From Wuchereria bancrofti (taxonomy: Eukaryota > Nematoda > Chromadorea > Rhabditida > Onchocercidae), in the NCBI GenBank assembly GCA_005281725.1, contig SSBO01000008.1, forward strand, positions 4,569,964 to 4,633,963: a stretch of 64,000 nucleotides of DNA, given 5' to 3'. The notes under the pieces are model-generated. The model saw nothing but the letters and a program-made list of their open reading frames with translations. It was not told the DNA's origin and made no database searches. Each line of letters opens with the position of its first letter. The stretch's first letter is position 1. The position numbers were made by a program, and so were the translations under genes. This document shows positions 27,101-37,072 of this stretch, one piece after another.

Positions 27101-28656
27101 ATAAATAGAAACAAAAGGTTCTGGAGAAAGTATGACTGCAAATCTGAACCTTAACTCTATTATCTCAGATCAGAAAAGCGATACAATGATTTTTAACAAG
27201 TATAATTAACCTACATTAAACACTCTAATTTTTTCAAGATAAACTTGTTAGCTCAGATAGGAAGAACTGTCAATATTAGTTTGAGAGTCCAGTTCTCATT
27301 TGTGTATGTGTCATTTGTGTTTTTGTGTTTGTATGGATGACACTACATCTGGTCTGTACAGTGCTAATTCCAACACTGGAAATCATTTCCGCGTGACACT
27401 TCTAAATTTAATTCTTAATTTAAATTTTCCACACAAATGTAATTGAAATTGAAAATTTCTAAATTCAGACACTAGCAAAGAAAATCTTTGCACGAAACAA
27501 AAGTTCAACAACAGAATTTTTTTCTTACATAACCTATATATCTAGTAATTTCTTGTAAATTTGGATCTTATAAAAATGAAATATATTTTTTGAAATATTC
27601 AATAAAATATTTTTATCCTTATTATTTGCTAAACCTTACCTATATATGCCATGTATTTCTCGTTTATGCCGAGAAATCAATAGCCATATTTATATTAATA
27701 TTCATAATGATTGTATTTATGCTTAATAACTGACATAAAAACGAATTTTGCTTACTATGCCTGAAAAAAATTAAAAATAAAAATGGAATCAATAATAGCA
27801 TATCACTATTTCAGTGTAAAAATATCACTATATTAATTTATTTATAATGTGCATCTAAGATATCGCAGAAGAGAGAAAGAGAGAGAGTTCATCAACTAGT
27901 TGATATCGTTATATTTATTATATTAATCTGTACAAAACATTAAAATTTCTAACAATTCCTTTTCTTAGTCTTACTAATATTACTTCAAGAAAAACGAAAA
28001 TTTCCGGTGGAGATGTATTAAAAGGCTTATTTTTAGATGGATTTATCGGGGTAAATACCCTAAGGAATATCATTTCAACTATTTATGTGCGGTGTAATAT
28101 CTTTGATTGCTTTTACAATGATACTTTTCTTCCCAACTTCTTTATTGCAATGCAATTTTTTGAAAAAGATTTTTCGGGGCAGTATTATATGAAAATTCAA
28201 ATTCTGAAATCTTCAGATTGATATGAAATTTAAATTTATTTATCCGTTTGTCCTAGTTATTATTTCTTGTAAATATTTGAAAAAAAAAATATCAAAAAAT
28301 GGAAATTCACCTCATTTGCTGCTAATGATGCGTGATTTAAAATGCTTAATATGAATTGCCAGTAGTGATAATAATTCTAAAGTAGAATTATCTGTACTTC
28401 TACTAGAATGTCAGTCATTTTTTAAACTAACTTTCTTACCATAAATAAAGTATATTGGTTGAATTGATTAACTGAATGAATTTCATTCTTCGAAGAAAAA
28501 TGAAACATGACTTTTTAAATATTTGTAAATAATAATTTTAATAAATAGTATATGAAGAATTAATTTCTTTTATTTTCAAGGAAAGAGCAACGTCGTCCAA
28601 TTAGTGGTAGCAGTCAATCAGATGGTGGCTATAGTAGTGAACGTCATATACTGTAA
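12181..28656 (+). CDS. tiam-1: Tiam/Still-life family Rac guanine-nucleotide exchange factor
   Basis: Exons: 12181-12376, 14591-14934, 17536-17757, 19706-19849, 20090-~20199, ~20494-20674, 21054-21212, 23355-23738, 23936-24178, 24550-24699, 24875-24980, 25175-25321, 25770-25903, 26071-26220, 26500-26696, 28581-28656; about 980 residues. Domain order is that of Tiam1 and Drosophila Still life: WH1/EVH1 (~1-105, VSSCFAYWHYHGEIYGINVV), PH (~120-230), coiled-coil/Ex (to ~340, YRLAAISDINFPTPSELLSK), Ras-binding domain (~355-425), PDZ (~430-500), DH (~640-835, with QSLLIKPIQRVLKYPLFLQQ) and C-terminal PH (to ~960, VYHLCCCQAEIKNHFIKSVR). By family it should load GTP onto Rac-type GTPases at membranes, for axon and actin remodelling. 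A Thr/Ser/Pro-rich linker (~515-560) comes from microsatellites. Every junction keeps phase except exon 5/6, where only a weak GTTAGC donor near 20200 fits. The start is uncertain. Family assignment is very sure. Confidence 0.9.
12377..23354 (+). other. Large introns in the 5' half of tiam-1
   Basis: The introns at 12377-14590, 14935-17535, 17758-19705 and 21213-23354 are about 2 kb each and hold AT-rich sequence, AAT trinucleotide runs (14080-14180, 14480-14540), a short (ATGC)n palindromic tract at 13938-13960 and no supported internal gene. The reverse-strand frames inside (16775-16960, 18989-19207, 21931-22134, 22362-22562) are low complexity, lack paired splice sites and are not called. 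Confidence 0.55.
27969..28050 (+). other. Candidate alternative exon in the last tiam-1 intron
   Basis: The intron 26697-28580 contains a TTTCTTAG acceptor (27967-27968), an 82-nt open segment and a GTAAAT donor (28051). Joined in phase after 26696 it reads LTNITSRKTKISGGDVLKGL then FLDGFIG. Including it shifts the final exon to another frame, which stops after seven residues (ERATSSN). So inclusion would give a different, longer C-terminus in place of KEQRRPISGSSQSDGGYSSE followed by RHIL. The default model without it matches the family's basic post-PH segment better. Confidence 0.3.
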
Positions 28657-30556
28657 TGGATGATTACAGTGATTTTGCATTTATGATTGGCATATTTCGA
28701 ATAGCATCCAAAAAAAGATGAAAAAGAGGAAGATAATATGATCGACAACTAGTGAAATCGTTGTGAAATTTTTCTACAGAATCATTTTCAATCAAATATT
28801 AGAAAATTTTTTTAAATGATTCATGAGAAAAGAAGAAATGGAGTTGATCTTATGATTGAAATGATGGACATTCAGCTATTTTGTTAAATTTTTGATGATA
28901 TCATTCGTCACTTCAAATTTACGTTAATGTGCCAAATATTTTATCATTTTTTTGTGATATTTTTCATGCATTTAATACAATGATCGCATTTGATAAGTAA
29001 CAATCTGAGTGCCACGATTGTCAAATTATGATGAAAAATACAAATGTAATTGGAATAAAATGAAAGAACGTAGACATATATAGTATATCTTGTTGGAAGA
29101 TAATCCCGAGAAATATGTCTCCTGTTGTTGATTTTCCTGCAGACATAGATGACAATAAAAGAAAACATAATTCGAGGTGAGTAATGAATGAAATAAAAAT
29201 GATAATTCTTAATTGACTTGATCTGTTAACTTTATATATGTTACTCCGTGACAAGCATTCTAGGTTCCCCAAAAAAAATATACAAAAAAGCTATCAGAGT
29301 GAAACATAGAATTTCATATAATTCATTTTGTTTCTGATCTTCTGTTGCAATCAGTGATAATTGCTGCTAAATTTTCAATTTTTAAAAATGATCTTTTTAA
29401 ACAATTAAATTTTCTTAAAAGTTATGGAATTTGTTTATTATTCAAAAAAATCACTTCTTTGACATTATTAACTAAAGCACATTCTGTTGATCGGATATTA
29501 GTTTAGAACGACGAAATCTAAATGAGTGGAATAATGAGAACTGAACTTGTGATTTATTATATTTCTCGGATTAGAGTAACACTACAAATTCATCGCATAT
29601 GGTACATAACGGATAGGCATGTATCATTTCTAATTTTTCGGGAATAGTGAAATGTGTAGAAAGTTAAAACGACAGTTGCGTATAATGGTGTGATAACATT
29701 ATTATGCTGTTCATTTAAATTTCAAAGTGCAAAACAAGTAATTCCATTTAGGTTATTCGAATAAGTGTTGCAATGAATAATTTACCAATAATTTGTCGCG
29801 GACTTTTAAATTTCAACTGCATGATCCTCAAATTTGGAGTAATCATTCAAATGAATGCTTCTCTTGATAATTATAATTTCAATTAAAACAATAGAGTTTG
29901 TTATTATTACCAATATTCAATTCCAACTTTCATTTTTATCACTGTTAGTTGGAATATCGGAAGTAATTTGCGCCCTCCTTTTTTAATGTTAAAAAAAAAA
30001 ACTAGCACAAAAAAGACCTGCACACAACAATTTGCATAGTAACAGCATCTACAAAAAAAGTGAAATAAAAGCTTGGGAAAAATGACAGTCATTAAATTAT
30101 AAAATGACAGTCATTAAATATTAAAAAAAGAAAAATGATCATTAAATATAATTTAATGATCATTAAATTAGTCATTAAATAAATTATTTTCATTAAAATT
30201 ATCATTAAATTATCTTCAATTGCTGAATTCGTTGTATTAACCATTCTATTTAAAGATTTAATTAGTTTGAGTTTTTAGAAATTGAAAAGAACACAATCAG
30301 TAAAATAGAATTAACTGTTTCAGTCTTTGTGACGATCAGAAAGAAATTGCCGACAAATTTTATATTACCGGGACCGAAAGCCAAGGACGAAAGTGCATAT
30401 ATTTAGAGCTGATGAAAGGTGATGGTAATTCAATCAGAAACTGACAAGGACGAAGGAATCCCTTATCAAAACGAATTTAAATAAAATTACTTGTTTCAGA
30501 TGTTAAACTGATTTTGAAAAAGACAGGAAATTTTGTTTGATCAGGAAAACTTTGTC
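28657..30556. other. tiam-1 3' flank, no gene seen
   Basis: Immediately after the tiam-1 stop comes AT-rich sequence with several AATAAA hexamers (for example near 29054 and 29190) that could end the transcript. Frames on the minus strand at 28944-29272 and 29907-30092 lack splice context and protein-like composition. A local repeat of TCATTAAAT words occupies 30085-30215. Confidence 0.45.
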
Positions 30557-30643
30557 CTTCAATAAGCTGATAAATGTTGAATGCACGAAAATTATGTTGG
30601 AATGATGCAGATAGACTCGTCGATCTAATTACCCAAGTTTGAT
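30557..30643 (+). pseudogene. SL1 RNA gene relic: conserved upstream region plus leader
   Basis: A 17-nt exact match to the SL1 core, TAATTACCCAAGTTTGA, lies at 30626-30642; 19 of the 22 leader positions match. The ~65 bp before it aligns without gaps to the upstream flank of the intact SL1 gene on the other strand (shared words include GAATGTTGAATGCAC-like and GGAATGNTGCAGNTAG). That flank would carry the snRNA-type promoter. The sequence after the leader is unlike SL RNA: the GT donor is lost (GATCCG) and I see no Sm site. It is therefore probably a relic, in opposite orientation and about 3 kb from the main array. Confidence 0.6.
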
Positions 30644-33420
30644 CCGTCCATTTCACCAAAACTGCACCTATCATCGCATTTCGCACTGAGGCATTCCTGA
30701 CAGGCTTAAATAGTATTCCAAGTACGGGCATGCATATCTTAATACTACCATTAGAGATGTAAATTCTTAGTTCTTGTGTAATTGAAATGATTAAAAGTAC
30801 TACGAAATCTTTCTGCCATTTTTTACAAGTTGGGTAATCACTTTCTTTCGTAATGTGTCAAACACCGCCTTTCCTTTTTCTTCCATATCTTTTGACTATA
30901 TTACAATATCTATTCATTTTGCTTTCAGCAAGTAAACGAATAGGGCGCACTTACATTTTATAGTACGTGACAATTAGTATATTTGTCAGTCGGATAAGAA
31001 GTGTTTTGGTATATTCTTTCGCTTTTTTTGCTGAGTCATTTACTCAGATTTTTTTTTTTTTTTTTTGAGAATTAATCGGAATGAATTGAGTTGTTTGTTT
31101 ATTTATCGATTTCTTTATTTCTTTCAAATTTTCATGCGACGTTCAGCTTAATTCTCCCATATTTTCCCATTCCTACTCTCTCTAAATTTCAGTTTTTAAA
31201 ACTTTAAATTAATTGAAGCGTGTTTTGAATGAGTTCTTTTAATCTAACATTCTTACAGCTTCTCATGCGTATTTAATACTTTCATTTTTCAGCTGAATTT
31301 TGCCGTACCTTTTTTGAAATAGTCAAAGCGTGGAATATTTTGAACTATGCCATCTTCTTCAGGAGTATTCTCGTCTGCAACTGTAGTTCAGTGCGTAAGA
31401 ACTCAAAATTTGGTTTGAATTATTTGCTTTTCTTCCACAAGAAAATTCTACCACTCTTAATTGGCTACATTTTTTTTTCCTAAGCTTATGTCATAAATTA
31501 AGTTCATTAATAACGTATAATTGCCAGGTAGATTAGCAATATCATGGCTGGATTTAATTTGCTGCAAAATTATGGACGCGAACTTTTGTTCATAAAATTC
31601 ATTTACATGAATGAGAAAGTCTGATGATTGCCATATTTACTATTTATTTGTATCTTTTGTTATTTCCGCCATGATTTTACATGAGTACCCGTTGTCGTTC
31701 TTTGTTTTCTTTCTCATTTTGTGTTTCATGTAATGTTACTTAATTTTTTAAAAGTTTTTGTAATTATGAAATAAAACAGAGACGTTTCGTTTATACAAGA
31801 TCTGTGAGATGATACTTGATTGGTTTCAGATTTCAGAAAGAATATACGGTATAATAAGCTGAGTTGAAGTGTTGCTGCCATGTTATTATTAAAATTTGTC
31901 AATTTAAAATATTGTGCACATTGGAAGCTATTTTTAAAGGGATTTTGATTGATCTTAGCAAGAAAAATGATGTGAAAAATGATAAAAATTTCCCAAACTT
32001 CCAAATCAGAGATTAAAGAAATCAATAATTCGATGTGAGCATCTATCAGAGTCACTTTTTACATACTAGCATTTTAATGAAATCGGAATTAACGATTGAA
32101 TTTCGATAACAAGTCGGTGGATTATTAACTAGTGAATTAAGTGAATTATGGCAATAAAAAGCAAGTGGAAAGCAAGTTTAGTTTGATTCAAATTCACTCG
32201 TTCATTGTGGATCATAATGGAGCATGCGATTAATTAATAAAGCGTTTGGGAAGTTTGCACACAATTTAATACTACTAATCTCTTCGCTGTTGCTAAAATT
32301 TCGGGTTTCTGATTTGCTCTAACCTTTGATTTGAAGTTGGATTTCAGGGGTATTAATCTTCCCATGATATTTAAAAGAAATTGGTTGTTGAAATCATATC
32401 AACTTTAAGAATTAAAAAAGTAGGAAGTAGGAAATTAAAACTTGAGAAATTTTCAACCTTTTTGGATAAAATAATTTTGCAACCATTTCACAATTCTATT
32501 CGCAATTCGCAGTTTCTAGCAATTTTTCCAACCAATAAAAAGAAAAAAGTAATATGCTGAATGTAAGAGTTAAATTCAGTTATGAAATATTTATGAGTAA
32601 TTCTTAACTGTATCCAAGATCCTAATTCTGAAATATTATTTCCAAAAATAAATACTAGTAATAAATCTCAATCCTTATTTTCGCTTAGTTAAATGGATAC
32701 TAATATTCATATACCGAGTTAAAAGAGATGGCGACAAATTCAGTTTTTTTCTTCTACACCTTCCAGCTTTCTCCAAAATTTACACGTTTGTATTCTAGTA
32801 GGAAAGGACTTTTGTTTCTAATTTCAAACTTGAATCATCTTGTAAGATGAAATGGATTAAATTGCAAATTACAATTGAATTTCAGTGATAATAGAGAGGA
32901 AGTAGACTAAATGTATCTAATAATAAAAGATTGCTTAAAACTTTTGCGGTTGAAATATCAATGAACCTAAACAACAAGTACTAAGTAATAAAGTTCTTCG
33001 TGGGATCCAAATTCGAACGCTTCCTAAATGTGAAAAAGACTATCTAATGAAACTAAAACCTATCCATTTTATTAAATTTATAACATTGTATCTAATTTAA
33101 TTCAATGTGAAAAAATTTGAAATATGAGCAGCACAAGATTAAACTTTTTCAAAGTTATAAATGCTAGCAAATTTTACTTTCTTTTTTGCTCATTCTCATT
33201 TTAATACTAAATTTTGAAAATACAAAAATGAGAAGACTTCATGTAGAATGATATATTTACATGAATTCAGTATGCATAGATTAATTAATCTGCATAAATG
33301 TTGTATTTACAATTACTTTTTTAATTATTGTTTCAAAAACAATTTAAATATAGTTTTATGCAGAAGCACTTTTACACAATTTAATGCATTTTTGTTTTAA
33401 TCATTGAATTATTTTTCAAG
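30644..33420. other. Intergenic, nothing supported
   Basis: About 2.8 kb with slightly less extreme AT content than the flanks. The minus-strand frames 30477-30731 (overlapping the SL relic) and 31726-32055 have no splice sites, recognisable motifs or upstream acceptor that would make them credible. No tRNA-like B box was seen. Confidence 0.4.
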
Positions 33421-33614
33421 CCATAACATCCGAAACTTGTAGACAAAACATTCAATTGTCAAATTAATCATTCTCATCTAATTGTTATCTATTCAACATT
33501 AGATCAAATTATTAAAGGAATTGCAAACCGACCAGTCAAGATTATCCTAAATTCAAAGTGATATATGATTGTAGATATGATGAAATCATAAAACATTCCA
33601 TTTTTGCTATCACA

Positions 33615-33690
33615 TGTTGTCCCACAAAATTACAGGACATTTCAAAATTTTACTTCAAGCCACAGTAATATACAATTACATCGACGATTC
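33615..33690 (-). pseudogene. SL1 RNA gene relic with leader deleted
   Basis: On the minus strand the 3' half of an SL RNA is present, including the Sm-like AATTTTG and the terminal ACAAAATTACAGG region, plus the promoter-side words CATTCTAATG. The leader itself is missing or rearranged (ACAATTACATCG remains). It is the downstream partner of the 5S gene at 33794-33911. Confidence 0.5.
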
Positions 33691-33793
33691 TGCCTGCATC
33701 ATTCTAATGAAATTAATACGATTTTTAATAAGATTTTGATCACTGCATTATTGCATTTACTGCAGTTATCCCATCAAATAAACCGCAAAAGAT

Positions 33794-33911
33794 GTCTACA
33801 ACACCTGGGATTCCCAGGCCGTCTCCGATCCAAGTACTAACCAGGCCCAACGTTGCTTAACTTGACAGATCGGACGAGATGTCGTGCTTTCAACGTGGTA
33901 TGGTCGTAGAC
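33794..33911 (-). rRNA. 5S ribosomal RNA, copy 1
   Basis: Read on the minus strand the 118-nt gene starts GTCTACGACCATACCACGTT, contains the Pol III internal control region (AAGTTAAGCAACGTTGGGCC, TAGTACTTGGATCGGAGAC) and ends GGTGTTGTAGAC, pairing with the 5' end (GTCTAC/GTAGAC). A TTTT terminator follows at 33787-33790. The sequence is very close to nematode 5S rRNA. The 3' and 5' termini form the expected helix I, so the gene may be functional. It is identical to copy 2. Confidence 0.93.
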
Positions 33912-34152
33912 TATCGTTGCAACTATCTTTAAGCATACATCGCATTGGTGTATACATTTCGAAGATGATTAAAACTTTTATTTCAAGCAAACAATAGCGC
34001 CCAAATTTGTTATTCAAATTGCTAAATTTACATCATCATTGTCAACAATCATCGAACAGAACACATTACTTACTTACTAGATGATTTGCAAACAGAAAAA
34101 ATTTTTGATCCTCAAACATACATTTAAAATTCCATTCTTGCTAACACATTTA

Positions 34153-34256
34153 TTGTCCCACAAACATGCAGGACGTTCCAAAATTTTACTTCAAGCCACA
34201 GTAGCCTAAACTCTGGGCCGAAACATTCAATTACCTCAAACTTGGGTAATTAAACC
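34153..34256 (-). ncRNA. sls-1: SL1 spliced-leader RNA
   Basis: On the minus strand, positions 34256-34235 match the 22-nt SL1 leader exactly (GGTTTAATTACCCAAGTTTG then AG), followed at once by the splice donor GTAATTG. The ~80-nt body contains the Sm-binding site AATTTTGGAACGTC, identical to this stretch in C. elegans SL1 RNA, and ends in a short GTCC/GGAC stem. Length, leader, donor, Sm site and terminal stem are all present, so this copy is likely functional. SL1 RNA donates its leader to mRNA 5' ends in trans-splicing. It lies between two 5S genes on the same strand. Its upstream flank (34257-34330) is conserved in the other copies and probably carries the snRNA promoter. Confidence 0.93.
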
Positions 34257-34430
34257 GGTGATCCTACCTGCACCATTCCCATATAGTTGTTGTGCATTCA
34301 ACATTCATCAGATCATTCAAAAGCGAATGTTTTTCAGCAAACGGATCAAACAAAAAGTGCCATGATCGATTTTTGACCACTGTATTATTGCATTTACTGC
34401 AGTTATCCCATCAAATAAACCGCAAAAGAC

Positions 34431-34548
34431 GTCTACAACACCTGGGATTCCCAGGCCGTCTCCGATCCAAGTACTAACCAGGCCCAACGTTGCTTAACTT
34501 GACAGATCGGACGAGATGTCGTGCTTTCAACGTGGTATGGTCGTAGAC
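34431..34548 (-). rRNA. 5S ribosomal RNA, copy 2
   Basis: Identical over its whole 118 nt to the copy at 33794-33911, including the internal control region and the pairing termini, and followed by the same TTTT terminator (34424-34427). It lies 175 bp upstream (in transcription sense) of the SL1 RNA gene. Confidence 0.93.
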
Positions 34549-34904
34549 ATCTCAACAAAAATGTTCAAACACACATCAAAATTCACATCTTTGTACTCAT
34601 ATTTATTCATTTAGTCAATTATATAACACATTTGTTGTCGCATACAACTCGAAGACGATTAAAAACTTTACTTCAAGCAATAATAACACTCGAAATTGTT
34701 AGTCAAAAATATTCAAATTAGTAAATTTACATCATCATTCCCAACACTCATCATTACCAACCATTAAATACTAGCATTCGAACAGATTATTGAAAGATTT
34801 GCAAATAGAAAAAAAACTGGTCCTCATGCATTCAAAGTGATATATATATGTTGGTAGTAGACATGATGAAACATGAAAGTATCTCATTTTTACCAACACA
34901 TTTC

Positions 34905-35008
34905 TTGTCCCACAAAATTGCAGGGTGTCCCAAAACTTTACTCCAAGTCACAGAAACTGAAAGTCTGAGCCGAAATATTCAGTCACCTCAGACTGGAGTA
35001 ATTAAAGT
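34905..35008 (-). ncRNA. Diverged SL-like RNA gene (variant leader or pseudogene)
   Basis: Aligned with the intact SL1 gene it is complete and the same length (about 104 nt). The 22-nt leader at 35008-34987 differs at five positions (ACTTTAATTACTCCAGTCTG then AG). The donor GT is kept (GAG|GTGACTG), an Sm-like site AGTTTTGGGA is present, and the terminal stem region ends TGTGGGACA. The promoter-side flank (35009-35075) is also conserved. Selective retention of donor and Sm site would suggest a variant spliced leader; the leader changes suggest decay. It cannot be settled from sequence alone. Confidence 0.6.
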
Positions 35009-35182
35009 GACGATCTCATCTGCATCATTCTCATATAATTGCCGTATGTTCAACATTAATCAGATGATTGAGAGACAAAGATTTTTCAGCAAACAGAAAA
35101 AAACAAAAATCATCATTCAATGTGATATGTTCGAAAATGATATACGAATTCATGTTCAAACTCATCAATAATGCACAAAGAT

Positions 35183-35290
35183 GTCAAAAACACTTGGGAT
35201 TCCTAGACATCACCGATCCAACTACTAACTAAGCTCGATTTTGACAGATAAGACGAGATATTGTGCTTTCAACGTGGTATGATTGTAGAC
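35183..35290 (-). pseudogene. 5S rRNA pseudogene
   Basis: The minus strand begins GTCTACAATCATACCACGTT like the intact copies but then accumulates substitutions in the internal control region. It lacks about 10 nt around the AGCAACGTTGG segment and no longer pairs its ends (GTCTAC versus TTTTTGAC). Upstream member of the array, probably inactive. Confidence 0.8.
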
Positions 35291-37072
35291 ATTTTCAAAT
35301 ATACAAATCAAATGCATTCATCAACCTTTGCTATATGCAAGACTGAATATTTTTTTTCTTTTGTAAGTGGCTTATCATCATGGCCTATCTCACATTCCCC
35401 CATAGGTTATATTGACACATTCTCATATGTATATTCCATCCTATGCGCTAACCTTTGGATTCATTAGCTTTCAATATTTATCGCCAAAGTAAAAAATATG
35501 TCTTATTTCAATGCCCTTACTAACATTTAGCTGTTATTGCGTATAGGGCTGATTATGTATATCATCTGCTAACTGCATATACATTCTTTAAATTGTTAAC
35601 ATCCTCACTTTCTAGTGATTAAAGTGCTTTTGCTAATATATGAAACTCACGATTCAAATTTTCTCCAATTGGTGCTGTATCTGCTCTCAGTCCAATCGGA
35701 CTAAGCTCATGTGTTTGAACATTTTTATGTAAGTTTTGTACATCAAATTATATAAATTCAGTGCGCTTTCATAATATACGTTGCAACTATACGTATCCTT
35801 AATCAGAAATTCTCTACCTCTGATAACATCATAACATAGCCTTACTTTATCACTGAATTTCAATCAATTGCAACTTTCTCATTGTTGGACCAAAAAGCAT
35901 GTCTTTTTTACGTCTATCCCTTATACGTAACATTTCCTTACCGTACCGTCATAACATCATGGTTCCCACCAAAGACAGAAGGAAATACTTTCACGACATT
36001 TAGAAACCATTTAGAAAAAATTTCCATGTATTATTTTATACTTCTAAAAGCGTAACAGAATGCATTTATTCTTTTTACACATAAATAATCCAATCAATGC
36101 AATTTTATGAATGAAATTAAGTTAATCTCTTATGTGTTTATTATTGGAATATCATATAAGTAATGGCTGTCATATCTTTATATTCTCTTGGTTGAATACC
36201 TACTCGGTTTTTGGGAAAACGAAAAATCAATTTCAACAGATTATACAGAAATATCCAGAAATCGGAAAAATGAATGTAAATGAATCCTTTATACAGATAT
36301 TACTGTCAACTAGCTGTGTGGTGACCACCGATAATAACATACAACATAACACTGATATAACGAATTAAAGTTAAAATTATTAATCATAACTACAATAAAT
36401 GAATGACCAATTGATCATTTTTCCACTTTCACAAATTCTGCTTGTGCTTATTCACTCTCCACATTTCGCAGAAATATTTTCATCAATGTGCAATCTTTCA
36501 CAGTGTGCTTCTAATAAAATGCATCAAAATTTAAATGATGCAAACTATCGGAATTGAATTCCAGAAATAAATTTTGAGAAAAATTATTTTTGATGACAGA
36601 TTTTTCTCACATTGCATTCATTCGCTTTAATAAGAATTTGAATAAATATCAGCATTGAATTGTTCTCATACGGAATACCCAAGCATATTAACAATACTAT
36701 TTATCTTTCTATTTTTCATTAGTTATCTCACGGTGATTTTCAAAAATCTACTCTTTCTCTTGTTGACATTTTCAAGAACATTTAGAAGTTACTTATAACC
36801 TTCCAACAAAACTTCACCAGTAAGATTGTCAGATATATGTCTTCTCAAAAGTCAGTGTTTAGATTCAATCACAACCGTAAATCATCGCGAGTGAATAAGT
36901 TAAATAAGTCATGATTTACTGCAAACATATAAATGTGAATCTAATTTATCAATTATCACTTCTTGTTTTGAAATTCGACTTCATGATAATATAAAGGCAC
37001 TTAAAATATTAACTGAAACTGAAGCTCTTTCTAGTAATTTCCAAGTTCACAGAAAGATTATTCACTGATAAC
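35291..37072. other. Intergenic, one weak ORF
   Basis: No supported gene. A 78-codon open frame at 36132-36368 (plus) has more protein-like composition than its surroundings (FQQIIQKYPEIGKMNVNESF) but no paired splice sites or recognisable domain. It could be a remnant of another receptor-like gene, given the adjacent chemoreceptor relic. I do not call it a gene. Confidence 0.35.

Larger units (their letters stand above)
33430..35290 (-). repeat. Decaying SL1 RNA / 5S rRNA tandem array
   Basis: The segment consists of repeated units of about 640 bp on the minus strand, each with a 5S gene followed by an SL RNA gene. Two 5S copies and ~50 bp beyond them (33744-33793 and 34381-34430) are essentially identical, which points to recent homogenisation. 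Diverged SL-unit sequence without a leader is recognisable at 33430-33700, 33950-34100 and 34625-34850 from the words TTTACTTCAAGC and CATCATTC. The linkage of SL1 to 5S is known from C. elegans and filarial worms. Confidence 0.75.

Noticed and set aside
30477..30731. 84-codon minus-strand ORF
   Set aside because: It overlaps the SL1-relic promoter and leader on the opposite strand, whose homology explains the sequence; no splice or start context.
33604..34721. Plus-strand ORFs containing LQHLGFPGRLRSKY
   Set aside because: These are antisense translations of the two 5S rRNA genes.
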